Assembly (NCBI RefSeq): GCF_900637975.1
Contig: NZ_LR134477.1
Location: 3,100,001 to 3,164,000, forward strand
From: Actinomyces viscosus
Lineage (GTDB): Bacteria > Actinomycetota > Actinomycetes > Actinomycetales > Actinomycetaceae
Direction of reading: 5' to 3'
Length of the DNA stretch: 64,000 nucleotides
Part shown: piece after piece, positions 39,427-48,244 of the stretch
How the letters are laid out: each line of letters starts with the position of its first letter
How positions within the stretch are numbered: position 1 is the stretch's first letter
Program-made: the position numbers and the translations under genes
The notes under the pieces: model-generated
The model's database searches: none
Seen by the model: only the letters and a program-made list of their open reading frames with translations
Told to the model about the DNA's origin: nothing

Positions 39427-40134
39427 ATGACTCCGCGCCGCCCCACCTCCAGCCAGTCCGGGACGCGCCGCGTCGCCCGCGGCGCCCGACCCCGTCAGGT
39501 CCCGACCGAGCGGGCGGCCTCCTCATCCGGCGCGGCCGGTTCGGACCCGGTCGACTCCGAGCCCCAGGGGCTGCCGACGACGGCGCCCGAGCGGGTCCTG
39601 CCGCCCCGGATCGTCACCCTGGCGGTCGTGTGCCTGCTGGCCTTCGTCGTCGTCTTCACCTCGCTGCGCGCCTACCTGTCCCAGCAGGCCCAGTACGACG
39701 CCGTCGTCGCCAAGATCAAGGAGGCCTCCGACACCTCCACCAGCCTGGAGAACGAGCTGGCCCAGTGGAAGGACGACACCTACGTGCGAGCCCAGGTGCG
39801 TGAGCGCCTCGGCTACGTCATGCCCGGCGACACCAGCTACGTCGTCGTCGGCGCCGACTCCGTCAAGCAGCCCGGCGCCGGCGGCGGGGCCACCCAGGGC
39901 TCCCAGAGCGTCCCCTGGTACCAGGCGCTGCGCGAGTCCTCCCAGGCGGCCGGCCAGTCCGAGGACTCCGCCGACGGCGCCGGGCAGGGCGGCTCTCAGA
40001 GCGACACGGGCGGTAAGACCCTCAACCCCACCGGGACGGGGCTGCCGACGGGTGCACCCAGTCAGGCGCCGTCGGACCCGCCCAGTACCTCTCCGAGCCC
40101 GGCCGCCACCCCGCAGACGAAGGAGACCCCGTGA
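39427..40134 (+). CDS. Septum formation initiator protein, FtsB/DivIC-like
   Basis: This single-pass division protein of 235 residues has a basic, disordered N-terminus (to about 60). A transmembrane helix (about 60-80, IVTLAVVCLLAFVVVFTSL) is followed by a coiled coil with YDAVVAKIKEASDTSTSLENEL, and the conserved DDTYVRAQVRERLGYVMPGD of the DivIC/FtsB family. It then adds a Gly/Ser/Pro-rich outer tail longer than usual (about 165-235). It would act in the divisome, linking FtsL/FtsQ. The gene overlaps DUF501 by four bases, and the order eno-ftsB-DUF501-ppx is conserved in Actinobacteria. Confidence 0.9.
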   Translation: MTPRRPTSSQSGTRRVARGARPRQVPTERAASSSGAAGSDPVDSEPQGLPTTAPERVLPPRIVTLAVVCLLAFVVVFTSLRAYLSQQAQYDAVVAKIKEASDTSTSLENELAQWKDDTYVRAQVRERLGYVMPGDTSYVVVGADSVKQPGAGGGATQGSQSVPWYQALRESSQAAGQSEDSADGAGQGGSQSDTGGKTLNPTGTGLPTGAPSQAPSDPPSTSPSPAATPQTKETP

Positions 40135-40688
40135 CCTCGAACCCTCAGACTCCGGAGAGCGAACCGGCTCCTGAGCAGTCCCTTGCGCAGGACTCTGAGG
40201 CGGTCACGCCGGCCGACCTCGAGGCCCTGGCCGCCCAGCTGGGGCGGGTGCCGCGCGGTGTCGTCGCCATCGCGGTCCGATGCGTGTGCGGGCGCCCCAC
40301 CGTGGTGCGCACCGCCCCGCGCCTCGACGACGGCACCCCCTTCCCGACCAGCTACTACCTCACCCACCCGGCCGCCGTGAAGGGCTGCTCCACCCTTGAG
40401 GCCGAGCACCTCATGGAGACCTTCAACGCCGACCTGGCTGCCGACGAGGAGCTGGCCGCCGCCTACGCCGCCGCCCACGCCGACTACCTGGCGCGACGGG
40501 CCGAGCTGGGGCTGGTCCCCGAGATCGAGGGTGTCTCCGCCGGCGGCATGCCCACCCGCGTCAAGTGCCTCCACGCCCTGCTCGGGCACGCCCTGGCCGC
40601 CGGGCCCGGCGTCAACCCGATCGGCGACTGCACGCTGGAGGTGCTGCGGGAGCGCGGACTGTGGGATCCTGAGCGCTGCTTCTGCTGA
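40131..40688 (+). CDS. DUF501 family protein
   Basis: This 185-residue protein matches the DUF501 family: GRVPRGVVAIAVRCVCGRPT, PFPTSYYLTHPAAVKGCSTLEA, GMPTRVKCLHALLGHALA and the closing PIGD-containing segment with C-terminal WDPERCFC. Several conserved cysteines and histidines (CVCG, KCLH, CFC) suggest metal binding. The function is unknown. GTG 40131 overlaps the ftsB stop, so translation is coupled. The acidic N-terminal 35 residues are variable. It lies, as in many actinobacteria, between ftsB and ppx/gppA. Confidence 0.92.
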   Translation: MTSNPQTPESEPAPEQSLAQDSEAVTPADLEALAAQLGRVPRGVVAIAVRCVCGRPTVVRTAPRLDDGTPFPTSYYLTHPAAVKGCSTLEAEHLMETFNADLAADEELAAAYAAAHADYLARRAELGLVPEIEGVSAGGMPTRVKCLHALLGHALAAGPGVNPIGDCTLEVLRERGLWDPERCFC

Positions 40689-40815
40689 CCGGCCGGGCGG
40701 CCCGCCCGACCCGTCGCGGTCCCGCCGGCCACTGCGGTCAGCCGTCCGCACTGCCCTACCGGCCCCTACCCGTCCCCGTCCTCTCCATCCCGCCCCAGCC
40801 CAGGAGGCCGCCGCC

Positions 40816-41853
40816 ATGACCCGCGTCGCCGCAATCGACTGCGGTACCAACACCATCCGCCTCCTCATCGCCGAGGCTGACCGCGACGAGACCGGGCGCC
40901 CCCGCCTGGAGGTTCTGCGCCGACGCAACGAGATCGTGCGCCTGGGCCAGGGCGTGGACCGCACCGGCAGGCTCGACCCCGCCGCCCTTGAGCGCACGCT
41001 GAGGGTCGTGGAGGCCTACGCCGCCGACTGCGCCGAGCTGGGGGTCGCCCCCGGGGAGGGCACCCGGCGCTTCGTGGCCACCTCCGCCACCCGTGACGCC
41101 CGCAACCGGGAGGACTTCGTGGCCGGCGTGAACCGGCTGCTGGGCGTTGAGCCCGAGGTCGTCAGCGGCCAGGAGGAGGCCCGCCTGTCCTTCAGCGGCT
41201 CGCTCCTGGGGGCCCGCGCAGGCGGTGACCCCGGCGAGGAGGCGCAGGGCGGGGCGGGTTCCGCGCAGGCGCCGCGCCTCGTCGTCGACCTCGGAGGCGG
41301 CTCCACCGAGCTGGTCCTGGGCGTGGACGCCCCCAGCGCCGCCATCAGCCTGGACACCGGCAGCGTGCGCATCACCGAGCGCTTCCTGTCGGGCGGCGTC
41401 ACCCCGGACGCCGAGGCCGCCGCCCGCGCCGAGGTGCGCGGCCTGCTGGACGGCGCCGAGCGGGTCGTCGACCTGTCCGCCCCCGGGCAGCTGGTCGGCC
41501 TGGCCGGCACCATCACCACCGTCACCGCCCACGCCCTGGGCCTTCAGACCTTCGACCCCGAGGCCCTCAGCGGCGCCGAGCTGAGCCCGCAGACGGTCCT
41601 GGCCTCCTGCGAGGCGATCGTCCACTCCACCGCGGAGCAGCGCGCCTCCTGGGGTTACCTGGCTCCCGGGCGCCGCGACGTCATCGCCGCCGGGGCCCTC
41701 GTGTGGAGCGAGGTCGTCTCCCGGGTGGTGGAGCGGACCACCGCCGCCGGGCACCCGCTGGAACGGGTCACCACCAGCCTCTACGACATCCTCGACGGCA
41801 TCGCCCTGTCGCTCGTGCCCGCGCAGAGCCCCACGGAAGGCGTCGGGGCATGA
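40816..41853 (+). CDS. Ppx/GppA family exopolyphosphatase/pppGpp phosphohydrolase
   Basis: This 345-residue member of the actin-like ASKHA superfamily hydrolyses polyphosphate or pppGpp. It starts MTRVAAIDCGTNTIRLLIAE, the phosphate-1 loop. It has VATSATRDARNREDF, VVSGQEEARLSFSG, the phosphate-2 loop LVVDLGGGSTELVLG, and a late GLAGTITTVTAHALG adenosine-type motif. ATG 40816 has AGGAGG upstream. The family cannot be split into Ppx and GppA by sequence alone. Its stop overlaps the aroD start (ATGA). A small Gly/Ala-rich insertion follows residue 135. Confidence 0.9.
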   Translation: MTRVAAIDCGTNTIRLLIAEADRDETGRPRLEVLRRRNEIVRLGQGVDRTGRLDPAALERTLRVVEAYAADCAELGVAPGEGTRRFVATSATRDARNREDFVAGVNRLLGVEPEVVSGQEEARLSFSGSLLGARAGGDPGEEAQGGAGSAQAPRLVVDLGGGSTELVLGVDAPSAAISLDTGSVRITERFLSGGVTPDAEAAARAEVRGLLDGAERVVDLSAPGQLVGLAGTITTVTAHALGLQTFDPEALSGAELSPQTVLASCEAIVHSTAEQRASWGYLAPGRRDVIAAGALVWSEVVSRVVERTTAAGHPLERVTTSLYDILDGIALSLVPAQSPTEGVGA

Positions 41854-42854
41854 GCCGGGAGTCCTCGCTGACCTGGGGCGGGCGCACCATCACCAGCGGC
41901 CCCGGGGAGCTGCCCGCGGTGGCCGTCTCCCTGACCGGGCCGACCGCCGCCCGTGCACGCGTCCAGGCCCGTCACGCCATCGACGCCGGCGCCGACGTTC
42001 TTGAGCTGCGGGTCGACCTGCTTGAGGAGGCCGACGCCCTGGTGGGCTTCGCCGAGGCCTCGGCCGCTGCGGCGTCGGCGAGCGCCTCGATCCTGGCTCC
42101 GACGACGTCGCCCGCGGGGTGGCGCGGGACGGCCGGCCCGGCAGCCGAGCCCGACGACGAGAGCGCTACCGAGTCCTCCGGTGAGCAGGCGCCGGCCCCC
42201 GACCCGATGGTCGTGTCCACGGCGGCCGCTCAGGTCCTGGAGTGCCTGCGCCGCATGGCCGGCGTCGTCGACGGCGCCCCCCTCCTGCTCACGTGCCGCA
42301 CCGCCGCCGAGGGCGGACGGGCCCAGCTGGACGACGCCGGCTACGGCGCGGTCCTTGGTGCCGTGCTCGACGAGCTGGCCGACTGGGCGCCCGAGCGCCG
42401 CCCGAGAGCTATCGATGTCGAGGTCCAGCGCGGATGCCTGCCGCAGGTCGCTGAGCAGGCCCACGGCCTGGGTATCGACGTCGTCGCCTCCTTCCACGAC
42501 TTCGAGGCCACTCCCGCCGACGCCGTCCTGGAGGAGGTCCTGGACCGGATGGTCTCCGAGGGGGCGGACCTCGCCAAGATTGCCGTATGGCCCACCAGTG
42601 CCGACGACGTTGCCCGCCTCCTGAGCGTGTGCGCCAGGGCCACCGCGGGCCCGGGGGAGGGGACGGGGCTCGGCGTGCCCGTGGCCGCCATGTCCATGGG
42701 GGCGCTCGGCGCGGTCAGCCGCGTGGCCCCGGCCTTCGGGACGGCGCTCACCTTCGCCGTCGTCCCCGATGAGCTGGGGGAGTCTCAGGCCTCCGCCCCC
42801 GGTCAGCTGCCGATCCAGGACGTGCGCCGCTGCCTGGAGCTCCTGAGTGCCTGA
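41850..42854 (+). CDS. aroD: 3-Dehydroquinate dehydratase, type I
   Basis: This shikimate-pathway enzyme dehydrates 3-dehydroquinate to 3-dehydroshikimate through a Schiff base. The 334-residue protein has the TIM-barrel marks of type I enzymes: VLELRVDLLEE, LLLTCRTAAEGGRAQ, IDVEVQR, the catalytic histidine in SFHDFEATP, the Schiff-base lysine in DLAKIAVWPTSADD, and AMSMGALGAVSRV. It is about 80 residues longer than usual. Much of this is a Ser/Ala/Pro/Asp-rich loop (about 72-115) after strand 2. ATG 41850 overlaps ppx, giving coupled translation. Confidence 0.92.
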   Translation: MSRESSLTWGGRTITSGPGELPAVAVSLTGPTAARARVQARHAIDAGADVLELRVDLLEEADALVGFAEASAAAASASASILAPTTSPAGWRGTAGPAAEPDDESATESSGEQAPAPDPMVVSTAAAQVLECLRRMAGVVDGAPLLLTCRTAAEGGRAQLDDAGYGAVLGAVLDELADWAPERRPRAIDVEVQRGCLPQVAEQAHGLGIDVVASFHDFEATPADAVLEEVLDRMVSEGADLAKIAVWPTSADDVARLLSVCARATAGPGEGTGLGVPVAAMSMGALGAVSRVAPAFGTALTFAVVPDELGESQASAPGQLPIQDVRRCLELLSA

Positions 42855-42903
42855 ACCCGTCTCTTACTTTAAGCATCGCATTTTCCGTGGAGGCTTTACC
42901 TGA

Positions 42904-43470
42904 ATGTGTTCCTGCAGGAGACGCAGTATTATTGGGGCTGGATTCGTGGCGGGAATCGGTGGTCTTCTCGGTGGCTGCTCCTCGGTTTTTGAGGGGTTGC
43001 GAGGCGGCGGCCCTCACTTCGCGAAGTTCACAGAACCTTCTAAAAAGCTGACGGTCAAGACTGATCTGAAGAACATCGATAGACGTATGCCGGGTGTTCA
43101 GGTATCCGCCGCTCACTGGGTCGCGCAACGTCAAGGAAGTGGCCGGCTCGATCTCCCGGCGCCCGAGGACAGGTACTGGCTCCATGCGGTCATAGAGCTG
43201 AAGTCTAATAGTACCCAGCGTCTCGTCGGGGCCTCGAACGGTACGGCGGATCCCTTGCCGGGAATCTACCCCGACCTGCGCCAGTACGTTCCCAAGGATG
43301 ACGTCTTCGCCGCGGTGGCGAAGGAGAAGGCCGATGAGATCCTTGATGTCGAGCATCTCGTGCAAGACAGTGATGAAGGTTCGGGAAGTGAAACGTTCGG
43401 CGTGGACGAGCTTGCGGTCTGTTCAGGCTCCAACCTGATGATTCTTATCGGAAGTGGAGTCAAGCCGTAA
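42904..43470 (+). CDS. Lipoprotein of unrecognised family (copy 1, intact)
   Basis: This 188-residue protein has a positively charged start (MCSCRRRS), a hydrophobic segment and the lipobox LGGC at about residue 25, so it should be an outer-leaflet lipoprotein. The mature part contains FTEPSKKLTVKTDL, MPGVQVSAAHWVAQ, PGIYPDLRQYVPKDDVF and EILDVEHLVQDSDEG. I do not recognise the family. Two more copies occur at 43596-45849 (split) and 48245-48837 (frameshifted), sharing the YPDLRQYVPKDD and LDVEHM blocks. Base composition is lower in GC than aroD upstream, a sign of acquisition. The ATG has GGAGG about ten bases upstream. Confidence 0.7.
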   Translation: MCSCRRRSIIGAGFVAGIGGLLGGCSSVFEGLRGGGPHFAKFTEPSKKLTVKTDLKNIDRRMPGVQVSAAHWVAQRQGSGRLDLPAPEDRYWLHAVIELKSNSTQRLVGASNGTADPLPGIYPDLRQYVPKDDVFAAVAKEKADEILDVEHLVQDSDEGSGSETFGVDELAVCSGSNLMILIGSGVKP

Positions 43471-43595
43471 ATGAGGCCTATCCTTTGCTGTGGGTGTTGA
43501 CCTCTCGTCCTTGTTCAGTTCCTTGTGCAGCAGTGCCTTTGCTGTTTGAATATGAGGGTGATCGCTGAGGGAAGTGGAAACAGGAGTGTCCGACC

Positions 43596-43798
43596 ATGAC
43601 CAGATGCCGACGACGTACCATCGTCATCATGGCGGTGGTGGTTGGCGCGGCCTCGACGCTGAGCGGCTGCGCCTCTCTGCTGGGGCGTCGGCGTCAGACA
43701 CAGGATGATCGTTTCGAGACGTTCTCCGAGTACGTCCCCGAGAAGCTTGAGGTCCGGACCGATCTGGAGCCCCTTGAAAAGCGCATGCCGGGCGCTAG
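43596..43798 (+). pseudogene. Lipoprotein copy 2, N-terminal fragment cut by IS1380-type element
   Basis: This fragment starts MTRCRRRTIVIMAVVVGAAS, has lipobox LSGC, then FETFSEYVPEKLEVRTDLEP and MPGA. At that point the inserted element begins. Joining 43798 to 45480 (skipping the four bases 45476-45479 as target duplication) gives a continuous frame, MPGASFVSARWVAQ. That aligns without gaps to MPGVQVSAAHWVAQ of copy 1. The reconstructed protein would have 190 residues, close to copy 1. AGGAG precedes the ATG. As it stands, translation runs into the element and ends at 43823. Confidence 0.85.
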
Positions 43799-45475
43799 CC
43801 TCGATCTTTCATTGGTTGGTTGAGTGGGGTGTGGGTGGCGTCGTTGCCGGTGTCGTGGGGGCGATTATGCTGGTTGGGTGTGACGGTCTGCCGCGTGTCG
43901 TCTCGCGGTGGTCGGGCCTTTCCAGGGGCCAGGGTTGTTCCTTCAGGGTCGTGGTGGGCAGGAGGCGGCGGTCGGGTGCCTATGGTGCGGGTAGGGCCTG
44001 AAAGCTGCTCAGTGCGGTCAGCAGGAGGCTGGTGAAGGGGTGGTCGGCCTTGTAGCGCAGGACGGTGCGGCGGGCACGGTGGGTGATGACGGCGGGGATG
44101 CTCATCAGGCGCAGGCGGATCGTCCTGGGCTCCCAGGTGCGGGCGGGGGTGGAGGCCAGGGCGAGCGGCTGGGAGAAGGCCAGCAGGTCACAGGCCAGGG
44201 CCACGATCAGGCACCAGATACGGTTCTGGGCGAACCCCTGCAAGGGAAAGCGGTCAAGCCCGGTGTCCTTGGCACAGCGGATACGGTCCCCTGGCAGCGG
44301 GCCCGTAGCCGGTGGCGGACCTCGAGATCGGCGAGCTGACCTACTTTTGTGTTGGTGGCGAAGGCGGTCAGCCGGTAGCCCCCGACGTCCTCGAAGCGCA
44401 GCTGGGCTCCCTGGTGGGGCCGCTCTCGGCGCACGGTTGACCCGCACCCCCTTGGGCCAAGCGGTCAGGTCCAGCAGGTCAGTGATCTCAGCGACGTCCG
44501 CACCCTGCCTGGGCTGTCCGTCAGCGTTGTAGGCCGGGTCCCAGGCGGCCTCGGGGATGGTGCCCGTGGATCTGCGGCGTGTGGTCCGGCAGCGTGAACC
44601 CCACGCTGTAGGACACCCGCCGACGGGCCAGGAGCTCAATGGTCTCCTTCGTGCCTCCGGCCCCGTCGATGCGCACCAGCACCTTTCTACCGGGTCTGGG
44701 GCCGAGCCCGGCCTGGTCCAGTGCCCGGCGGATGATCTCGACGTGGTCGGCGGCAGTGTTCGATCCCGCGTTACCGGGACGCAGCACGAGCGCCGCGCAC
44801 TCACCCCCACCGTCGGGGCCGTGGTCGAACCACGCGGTCAGCGGGTGGTAGCCGAACCCCTTCTTGAAGGTCGGGGCCGCACCCTCTTTGTCTGAGTGCA
44901 CATTAACCAAGGTGGCGTCGACGTCGATCACCAACGGCCGGTTCGCCGAGACGCCGGCGGTCGGTGAGTGCTCGCCGGCCAGGGCCCACACCCGATGCCG
45001 CGCTGTCCTGCGGGCCCGGTTGACGGCGGCCTCGACAGCCTCGACGTGGTCGGCCAGGGCCCCTGCAAGTCGCGAGACCGTCGGGTCGGAGGCAACAAGC
45101 CCGAAGACCTCCTTGTCGCACCGCAGCAGCGAAAGGTCCGACAGGCACCGGCCTCCCAGGGCCACGCACACCGCCAGATCCAAGATGATCTTGCCCGGGT
45201 CGTGCACCGACCCCGGCCGCCGCCACGTAGACAGGGCCTGCGAGAGCTCGTTGCCCAGGCCCGTGACCCCGCTCGTCTCGGTCAGCAGCCTCGCCCCGGC
45301 CAGACCCACCGCCGGCACCTGACCGGACTCCACACCCACAACCGGGTACAACCCGCTATTCTTCACCACGAAGGTGTCCTCCCCCTGGAGTTCTCGGATT
45401 TCAGCAACCCGCATTATTCCAGGCGAAGCGACACCTTCACCCCACTTTCACCACCTCAACGATGAAATCTCGAGG
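43799..45475 (-). mobile_element. IS1380-family-like insertion sequence, decayed
   Basis: This 1677-bp element is bounded by imperfect terminal inverted repeats. The left end starts CCTCGATCTTTCATTG, and the right end in complement reads CCTCGAGATTTCATCG, a 13/16 match. It interrupts a lipoprotein gene. Flanking four-base sites CTAG (43795-43798) and CTCA (45476-45479) are probably a diverged target duplication, because removing one restores the host frame. The transposase inside is broken, so the element is old and probably immobile on its own. Confidence 0.8.
43980..45414 (-). pseudogene. IS1380-family transposase with several frameshifts
   Basis: Reading the minus strand from 45414, the protein shows ILDLAVCVALGGRCLSDLSL, VIDVDATLVNVHSDKEGA (carrying the first catalytic aspartate), YHPLTAWFDHGPDGGGECAA, LRPGNAGSNTAADH and VLVRIDGAGG, typical of IS1380 transposases. 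The frame shifts near 44570, continuing with EAAWDPAYNADGQPRQGADV. It shifts again near 44440 (RFEDVGGYRLTAFATNT) and near 44290 (CAKDTGLDRFPLQGFAQNRI). It ends near 43980 after TWEPRTIRLRLMSIPAVITH. At least three frameshifts mean no functional enzyme is made from one frame. Confidence 0.85.
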
Positions 45476-45480
45476 CTCAC

Positions 45481-45849
45481 TTCGTCTCCGCTCGCTGGGT
45501 CGCCCAGTACCGGCAGGAGAAGCGCGAGATGCTGCCGTACCCGGACCGGCCTCTTTGGGTTAACGCGGTTGTATCGCTTGATCCGGAAGCGACCCGGGCT
45601 TTCACTGAGGCCTCGACCGGTGAGGTCGAGCGTCTTCCAGGGATCTACCCTGACCTGCGCCAGTACGTTCCCAAGGATGACGTCTTCGCCACGGTGGCGA
45701 AGGAGAAGGCCAATGAGATCCTCGACGTCGAGCACATGGTTCAAGATGATCCCAGCACCACGGATACCGACCGGTTCAGGACGGACCAGGTTGCCGTCTG
45801 CGCCGACTCCAACCTCCTGATCCTCATTGCGACGGAACATCACATGTGA
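45481..45849 (+). pseudogene. Lipoprotein copy 2, C-terminal fragment
   Basis: This is the other side of the IS1380-type insertion. The frame reads FVSARWVAQYRQEKREML, PGIYPDLRQYVPKDDVFATV, EILDVEHMVQDDPS and ends LLILIATEHHM. It matches copy 3 through its whole length, including the ending LLILIAKEWHM. There is no ribosome-binding site or signal peptide on this side, so it is unlikely to be expressed alone. An ATG at 45529 would begin a 106-residue product but has no upstream support. Confidence 0.85.
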
Positions 45850-45916
45850 GTCCGCTGACGAGGTGACGGGCCGGCCCTTCCAGGGGTCCCGCAGCCCCGT
45901 GGCTTCGCAGGGTGGT

Positions 45917-45970
45917 CTTGAGCTAGAGGGGTAGAGCGGGCGACCTCAAGCCGTCAGGCACGAGGTCGTG
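45917..45970. repeat. GGGGTAGAG-type hairpin element, copy A
   Basis: The sequence contains GAGGGGTAGAG and two competing pairings: CTTGAG (45917-45922) with CTCAAG (45945-45950), and CGACCTC (45941-45947) with GAGGTCG (45962-45968). It resembles copies B (47947) and C (48871). It lies between convergent genes, so terminator function is plausible. Confidence 0.5.
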
Positions 45971-45990
45971 AGCTCCTCGGTGGCTCGGCC

Positions 45991-47196
45991 CTACAGCCCC
46001 TCCTCCCAGGCCAGGACCGTGCGGGCCATGAGACCCGTGTTGCCGGTCTGGCAGTGGCTGGCCGCGCTCTCGGCCCGCGTGAAGGTGCGGGTGGTCACCG
46101 AGCGGGCGGCGGTGAGGCGCTCGGCCTGGCGAACCATCTGGTGCGGCGGCACGAACTCGTCCTCGGCTCCTCGCAGCAGTAGAACGTCCCCGGTGATCCG
46201 TGGGGAGACGTCGGCCGTGGAGAAGGCGGCCGCGGCGCGCAGGAACTCGGCGGGCGACTGTGCTCCTGTCACGTGCATGCCCTGCCACATGCCCCACCAG
46301 GACATCAGGCTGTGGCGGGCCCTGTCGGCCAGCACCCGGTTGAGGACACTTGTGGGAGCGTGGGTGATGAGCGGCTCGAGGCGCGAGAGAGCCCGGCCGG
46401 CGCCGCGTGCCAGCGCCGGCGGAAGCGACTGGGAGACCAGGACCTCCAGGAAGTCGTCAAGCACGTCGAAGGCGACGACGCGCCTGGCCCGCGGCTCGCC
46501 GGCGGCGGCGTGCATGACGAGCCCGCCTCCCAGGGACATGCCGACGACCGTGGCCTCATCGACGTCGAAGTGGTCCAGGACCGCTGAGAGGGGCTCCGCC
46601 CAGTCGGCGCGCATGGCAAGACGCCTGCCTCCGGTGGGCCCGGGCGCCGTGTCCGCCTCCAGGGCGCCACCCTGCCCGGGCCCCTCGAAGGCGATGACCC
46701 TCCGGCCGCGCTGAGCCACCGCGGCCAGGACGGGGAAGGTCTCCTCGATGTAGGAGTCGAAGCCGCCGAAGACGACCCAGGTGCTCGCCGGGGGCACCGC
46801 GGCGCCGGGGGCCACCAGCTCATAGGCGGGCAGAAACCCGCCCTCGAAGGGAACCGGATCGAGATCCAGTGCGAAGCAGCTCCGCAGCGAGGAGACGAAC
46901 CTCCGGCGGGTCGGGGCCTTGAGCGGGTTGCCGGGCTGCATGAAGAACTCGGCGCCGCGGGCGAAGAAGGCGGCTTCCAGGTCATGGCCCTGCTCCTGGG
47001 CGCGATCGGCCAGGTCCAGGTAGGTCCGTACCCACTCGGCGATCCGGGTCGTGCGCGGGACGGCCGGTAGGAAGTCGGCGACCGCCTGCTCACTGACGAG
47101 CCACCGGTTGGCCTGCAGGTTGAGGAAGGCGTTACCGCTCAGTCGGCGGAAGCCGATGGCGGGTGCGTTCAGGTCGAATGAGTGCGTGACGTCCAT
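45991..47196 (-). CDS. Alpha/beta hydrolase
   Basis: This 401-residue protein has a helical N-terminal cap region (about 1-120), then an alpha/beta-hydrolase core. The core has VVFGGFDSYIEETFPVLAAV (oxyanion region), FEGPGQGG, the nucleophile elbow VVGMSLGGGLVMHAAAG, an acid in LLRGAEDEFVPPHQMV, and a late histidine in AASHCQTGN. Ser, Asp and His are therefore all visible. Layout resembles FrsA/DUF1100-like or 2,6-dihydropseudooxynicotine-hydrolase-type enzymes; the substrate is unknown. It is divergent from a TetR gene, with a palindrome between them, so TetR repression relieved by a substrate-like ligand is likely. The start is ATG 47196. Confidence 0.8.
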   Translation of the reverse strand: MDVTHSFDLNAPAIGFRRLSGNAFLNLQANRWLVSEQAVADFLPAVPRTTRIAEWVRTYLDLADRAQEQGHDLEAAFFARGAEFFMQPGNPLKAPTRRRFVSSLRSCFALDLDPVPFEGGFLPAYELVAPGAAVPPASTWVVFGGFDSYIEETFPVLAAVAQRGRRVIAFEGPGQGGALEADTAPGPTGGRRLAMRADWAEPLSAVLDHFDVDEATVVGMSLGGGLVMHAAAGEPRARRVVAFDVLDDFLEVLVSQSLPPALARGAGRALSRLEPLITHAPTSVLNRVLADRARHSLMSWWGMWQGMHVTGAQSPAEFLRAAAAFSTADVSPRITGDVLLLRGAEDEFVPPHQMVRQAERLTAARSVTTRTFTRAESAASHCQTGNTGLMARTVLAWEEGL

Positions 47197-47212
47197 GAGG
47201 TCCCCTTGATCC

Positions 47213-47237
47213 CTAAAAGCAATTTCATCGCTTTTAG
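47213..47237. promoter_or_regulatory. TetR-type operator palindrome
   Basis: CTAAAAGC (47213-47220) and GCTTTTAG (47230-47237) are perfect inverted repeats with a nine-base centre. They sit 17 bases upstream of the hydrolase start and 55 bases upstream of the divergent TetR start. Position and symmetry fit the operator of the neighbouring regulator. Confidence 0.65.
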
Positions 47238-47291
47238 CGACTGTAGTGCGTGATCCTCCACCGGCGCAAGCTGCTGTCCTAGGCTGACGGC

Positions 47292-47936
47292 ATGAGGGCG
47301 GACAGTGAGGAGACGGGGAAGAGCGGCGGGGTGAGGGGCCCCGACGGGACTGCCCGTCCGCGCCCCGGGGGACGCTCCGCGCGCGTGCGTCGGGCGGTGC
47401 TCGGCGCCGTCGTCGAGCTGCTTGACGAGGGCGGGGTCCGGGCGGTCGCCATCGCCGAGGTCGCCAAGCGCTCCGGGGTCAACGCCTCCTCGATCTACCG
47501 CCGCTGGCTGGGGGTCGATGTCCTCATCCTCGACGCGGCCCAGGACCTGAGCCTGGATGCCATCGAGGTCGCCGACACCGGCTCCCTCGAGGGGGATCTG
47601 TGTGCAACGGTGACGTCGGTGGCCGCCTTCCTGCGTACGGATCTTGGCGCCGCCATGGCGCGCGCCCTCATCGACGTGCCTCCGGAGGTTCTTGAGCGTC
47701 TGGTCGACTGGCCTCAGTTCTGGACCACCCGCCTGCTGCGCTTCGAGCCGGTCTTCACCCGAGCCGTCGCGCGAGGGGAGCTGGACGACGACGTCGACCG
47801 CTCCGCCATCGTCTCCGTCGGCGAGCTGATCGCCGCGCAGACCTACTTCCGGGCCCTGTTCCGGCGCGAGGAGATTGACGACGCCGCCGCCCGACTCATC
47901 GTGCGGCGCGCACTCGCCGCCGCAGGACTGTCGTAG
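47292..47936 (+). CDS. TetR/AcrR family transcriptional regulator
   Basis: This 214-residue regulator has a basic N-terminal arm and a helix-turn-helix at about residues 30-75 (GGVRAVAIAEVAKRSGVNAS, then SIYRRWLGVDVLILDA). A helical C-terminal domain of the TetR_C type follows, with LERLVDWPQFWTTRLLRFEP. It is transcribed away from the hydrolase gene and the operator-like palindrome lies between them, so autoregulation and hydrolase repression are expected. GTG/ATG alternatives exist but ATG 47292 gives a normal N-terminus. The ligand is unknown. Confidence 0.88.
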   Translation: MRADSEETGKSGGVRGPDGTARPRPGGRSARVRRAVLGAVVELLDEGGVRAVAIAEVAKRSGVNASSIYRRWLGVDVLILDAAQDLSLDAIEVADTGSLEGDLCATVTSVAAFLRTDLGAAMARALIDVPPEVLERLVDWPQFWTTRLLRFEPVFTRAVARGELDDDVDRSAIVSVGELIAAQTYFRALFRREEIDDAAARLIVRRALAAAGLS

Positions 47937-48244
47937 CCCCGCGAGTTCGTAGGTTATATCTCGCGTTCGAGGGGTAGAGGGTACGACCTCGAGCTGTAAG
48001 GTATGACCGCGCGTAGGGAGGGGCTAGACGTCCAGCCGGCGCAGGACACCTGTGGAAGGCCGTCTTGCCTGCGGTTGCGGTAACCATGGGCGGTGCTGTC
48101 TGGAGCAAGGGGACAACTGCTCGTTGCTTGACGAGGGGATCGCGGGTTTCTGGCCGCCTTCCGCCAGTACCATTTACTGTGCCCGTGGTGTCACTCGACA
48201 GCTCGGGTCGCAGGTGGGGGCTCGGGCGTGAAGGAGAGGCGAGC
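47937..48244. other. Intergenic region with repeat copy B
   Basis: About 300 bases lie between the TetR gene and lipoprotein copy 3. It holds repeat copy B (47947-47988) immediately after the TetR stop and a GGTTGCGGTAACC near-palindrome around 48072. The upstream part of the lipoprotein reading frame has no signal peptide features, so I treat it as non-coding. Confidence 0.5.
47947..47988 (+). repeat. 42-bp direct repeat, copy B
   Basis: This stretch matches 48875-48916 at 41 of 42 positions. It runs from TCGTAGGTTATATC through GAGGGGTAGAGGG to TACGACC. The two copies are 928 bases apart and flank lipoprotein copy 3. It follows the TetR stop by ten bases. Confidence 0.9.
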
